From an uncultured Ruminococcus sp. (GTDB taxonomy: Bacteria; Bacillota; Clostridia; Oscillospirales; Acutalibacteraceae), in contig CAMKNF010000119.1 of assembly GCA_946414115.1 (NCBI GenBank), positions 1 to 6,061 on the forward strand: 6,061 bases of DNA, given 5' to 3'. The translations under genes and the position numbers were made by a program. Positions 4,509 through 6,061 of this stretch are shown here, piece after piece; positions within the stretch are counted from its first letter, which is position 1, and each line of letters begins with the position of its first letter. A model generated the notes under the pieces. It did not search any database and was not told the DNA's origin. It saw only the letters and a list, made by a program, of their open reading frames with translations.

Positions 4509-6061
4509 ATTGTTATAACAATAATTAGGAATTTTATTCCACACGATTGGCAAGTAATAAGCTACTCCTGTACCTGTACGCCTTTTCTGAACGGCTCTTT
4601 CTTCTTTTGCAACAGCAGAAAACACTCTGCCTATTTGTTCCGCAGATACATTTCTGAAGTGTTGCGCAATGTTTGCAGGCTCTACCCATTCCCAACGGTC
4701 AACAGGCTTTGTAAAGTCGAGAATATACCTTATTTCGGCTTCAAATTTTCGTTCCACCATATAATCAAGATTTCGTGCTTCTACCATTTCACGCTCAACG
4801 TCATTGAGCAAATAGCCTTTGTTGTCCTCAAGATACAGAGAATAAACATATCCCCAAAGGTTGAAAACATCTTCCTTGCTCATACCGAACAACTGCTTTT
4901 TATCAATATTATCTACGTGAATCACCCAGTAGCGGCGGTTGCCCGTTTCGTCTTTCAGAAATTTGTCGGGGTTTACCGTGCCGCAAAGGCTCGTTGTCCT
5001 CGGCATATCGGAAATAGCGGCGGCATACGGCAGACGTATTCTGTCAAGAGGACTTGTGATAAAGGCTTTAAGAGCCGACTGGTCTTTTTTGAAGGTGCTG
5101 TCAATCTCGCCCAGCTCGCTTATCCACGCACTGACGGCTTTTATAAGGCTGTCCTTGTTCGAAACATCAATGCACACGCCCTCATTGAACCACAGCGGAT
5201 TACCTGCAATTACTCTGAAAAAGCTCGTTTTTGCAAGTCCCTGCTTGCCTTGAAGAATTAACATTCCCTCGGTTGATACCTGATTATCGTATGTAGCAAA
5301 GGCAAAAGCAACGGTCTGAATCAGCCACTTTTTTACAAGCAGTTTATCAAACGTGGCTTGCAGATTGAGTATTTTATAAATTCGTTCAAGATTTTCGGGG
5401 TTGTTGTTTTTATGCTCGTTCAACATATCGTGAATAGGATTGTAGCGGTTGATGTCGGCAATGTTGAAAAGGTAGGACTGAATAAGCTTAAGACTGCCCG
5501 AAATTCCCGAAACCTCGCACGCCTTACACTCATCAAGAATAAGCAGAGGAAGTACATTTATAAGGTTGCTTTCTGAATACAATTGCAACAGCACAGCTTT
5601 GCCGCTGCCGTCTACATCAATCTTTTTAGTGACCTGATTCAGCTTTACCCGGATATTAAGGCTCTCGCTTAAAACGCTTTCAACAACGCTCTGACTTAAT
5701 TGTTTGCCGAAATATGACGGCATACTTTGAGATTTTATTTGCAGATATTCCGCTTTTGCTTGTTTCTCGGCTTGCTTTTCTTGCTTCTTGCGCTCACTTA
5801 AAACGTGCTTTATCTCCTCACGAAATGCAATTTTTTTCTTTTGCTTCTCGGCAAGGTCTAAAAGCTCATTATTAGCAAGCTCCTTGATTAGTTCGGCATC
5901 GTCAAGCTCACGCAGAAATTGAAATACCGTACCCGATAATATATTCTTTTCGGCAATGCAGTACACCGCCGCAAGAGAGCTGAACCGTTCTTCACCTTGT
6001 ACTTTCACTCTGTCAGAATAATTCTCTGAAAGAATAACAACGGCATTTTGCAAGGCTTCAA
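4494..6061 (-). CDS. VapE-family (virulence-associated E) P-loop protein, primase-helicase-like, N-terminus outside the window
   Basis: A replication-type ATPase of phages, satellites and integrated elements; at least 521 residues are visible and the frame is open at the right edge, so the start lies beyond it. The TTG at 6053 is not a likely start. Counting from it: a charged, probably coiled-coil Lys/Glu/Gln stretch at about 68-105; a linker; then the VapE helicase domain with a Walker-A-like GKQGLAKT (269-276), a Walker-B-like AWISELGEID (309-318), a sensor-like SLCGTVNPDKFL (355-366) and GNRRYWVIHVD (371-381) with candidate arginine fingers R373/R374. A small C-terminal DNA-binding-like region (about 455-500) follows. 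The Walker A has Ala274 where Gly is usual. The missing N-terminus may hold a primase or zinc-finger domain. It marks the right part of the window as mobile-element DNA. Confidence 0.87.
   Translation of the reverse strand, partial: EALQNAVVILSENYSDRVKVQGEERFSSLAAVYCIAEKNILSGTVFQFLRELDDAELIKELANNELLDLAEKQKKKIAFREEIKHVLSERKKQEKQAEKQAKAEYLQIKSQSMPSYFGKQLSQSVVESVLSESLNIRVKLNQVTKKIDVDGSGKAVLLQLYSESNLINVLPLLILDECKACEVSGISGSLKLIQSYLFNIADINRYNPIHDMLNEHKNNNPENLERIYKILNLQATFDKLLVKKWLIQTVAFAFATYDNQVSTEGMLILQGKQGLAKTSFFRVIAGNPLWFNEGVCIDVSNKDSLIKAVSAWISELGEIDSTFKKDQSALKAFITSPLDRIRLPYAAAISDMPRTTSLCGTVNPDKFLKDETGNRRYWVIHVDNIDKKQLFGMSKEDVFNLWGYVYSLYLEDNKGYLLNDVEREMVEARNLDYMVERKFEAEIRYILDFTKPVDRWEWVEPANIAQHFRNVSAEQIGRVFSAVAKEERAVQKRRTGTGVAYYLPIVWNKIPNYCYNNVKCY

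Noticed and set aside
4635..5261. 208-codon plus-strand ORF opposite the VapE-like gene, and a nested 104-codon ORF at 4939-5253
   Set aside because: Both lie inside the strongly motif-supported minus-strand gene, show no recognisable domain or ribosome site, and look like frame shadows.

Overview
The window looks like a Clostridia genome, most likely a gut Oscillospiraceae/Ruminococcus-like bacterium. This is inferred from AGGAGG-type ribosome sites, moderate GC in the genes against very AT-rich spacers, and the protein families present; no rRNA or taxonomic marker is available to confirm it. There are two distinct halves. The left half (1-3257) looks like chromosomal housekeeping sequence and the right half (about 3320-6061) looks like accessory or mobile-element sequence.

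Left half: a Cro/C1-type (XRE) regulator runs off the left edge on the minus strand. It is divergent from a histidine-phosphatase (phosphoglycerate-mutase-like) gene at 443-1063, whose near-consensus promoter overlaps the regulator's start. A 284-bp spacer follows, with small AT-rich hairpins and two GC-rich, CGTAGGG-headed palindromic units that look like dispersed repeats. Next come leuB (3-isopropylmalate dehydrogenase, 1348-2418) and, 12 bp later, a CpsB/YwqE-type PHP-domain tyrosine phosphatase (2431-3183). A strong terminator at 3214-3257, usable from both directions, closes both this operon and the minus-strand operon facing it.

Right half: a minus-strand operon encodes a small Cro/C1-type HTH protein (3882-4097), a frameshifted DUF4258 toxin-like gene (3556-3877) and a YgiT/MqsA-type zinc-finger protein (3320-3553). 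This is a toxin-antitoxin-like layout with its own putative repressor. Upstream lies a compact switch region: two near-consensus promoters firing outward and three 23-bp palindromic operators (TATACACT-N7-AGTGTATA consensus) with centres exactly 34 bp apart (4183, 4217, 4251). The left operator covers the leftward -35 and the right operator covers the rightward -10, as in a lambdoid immunity region. The rightward promoter reads a 17-codon ORF and then runs antisense into the 3' end of a VapE/primase-helicase-like gene (4494 to beyond 6061, minus strand).

Between that short ORF and the vapE stop is a 158-bp, very AT-rich, dyad-symmetric segment (4351-4508): GTCAAATGT ends, GTATGTATGT/ACATACATAC arms and a central ATATATAT hairpin. 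Its position right after a VapE-type replication gene makes it a candidate replication origin of a phage-satellite-like or other integrated element. A terminator-like or MITE-like structure remains possible. The operator array and this candidate origin are the two most noteworthy signals in the window.
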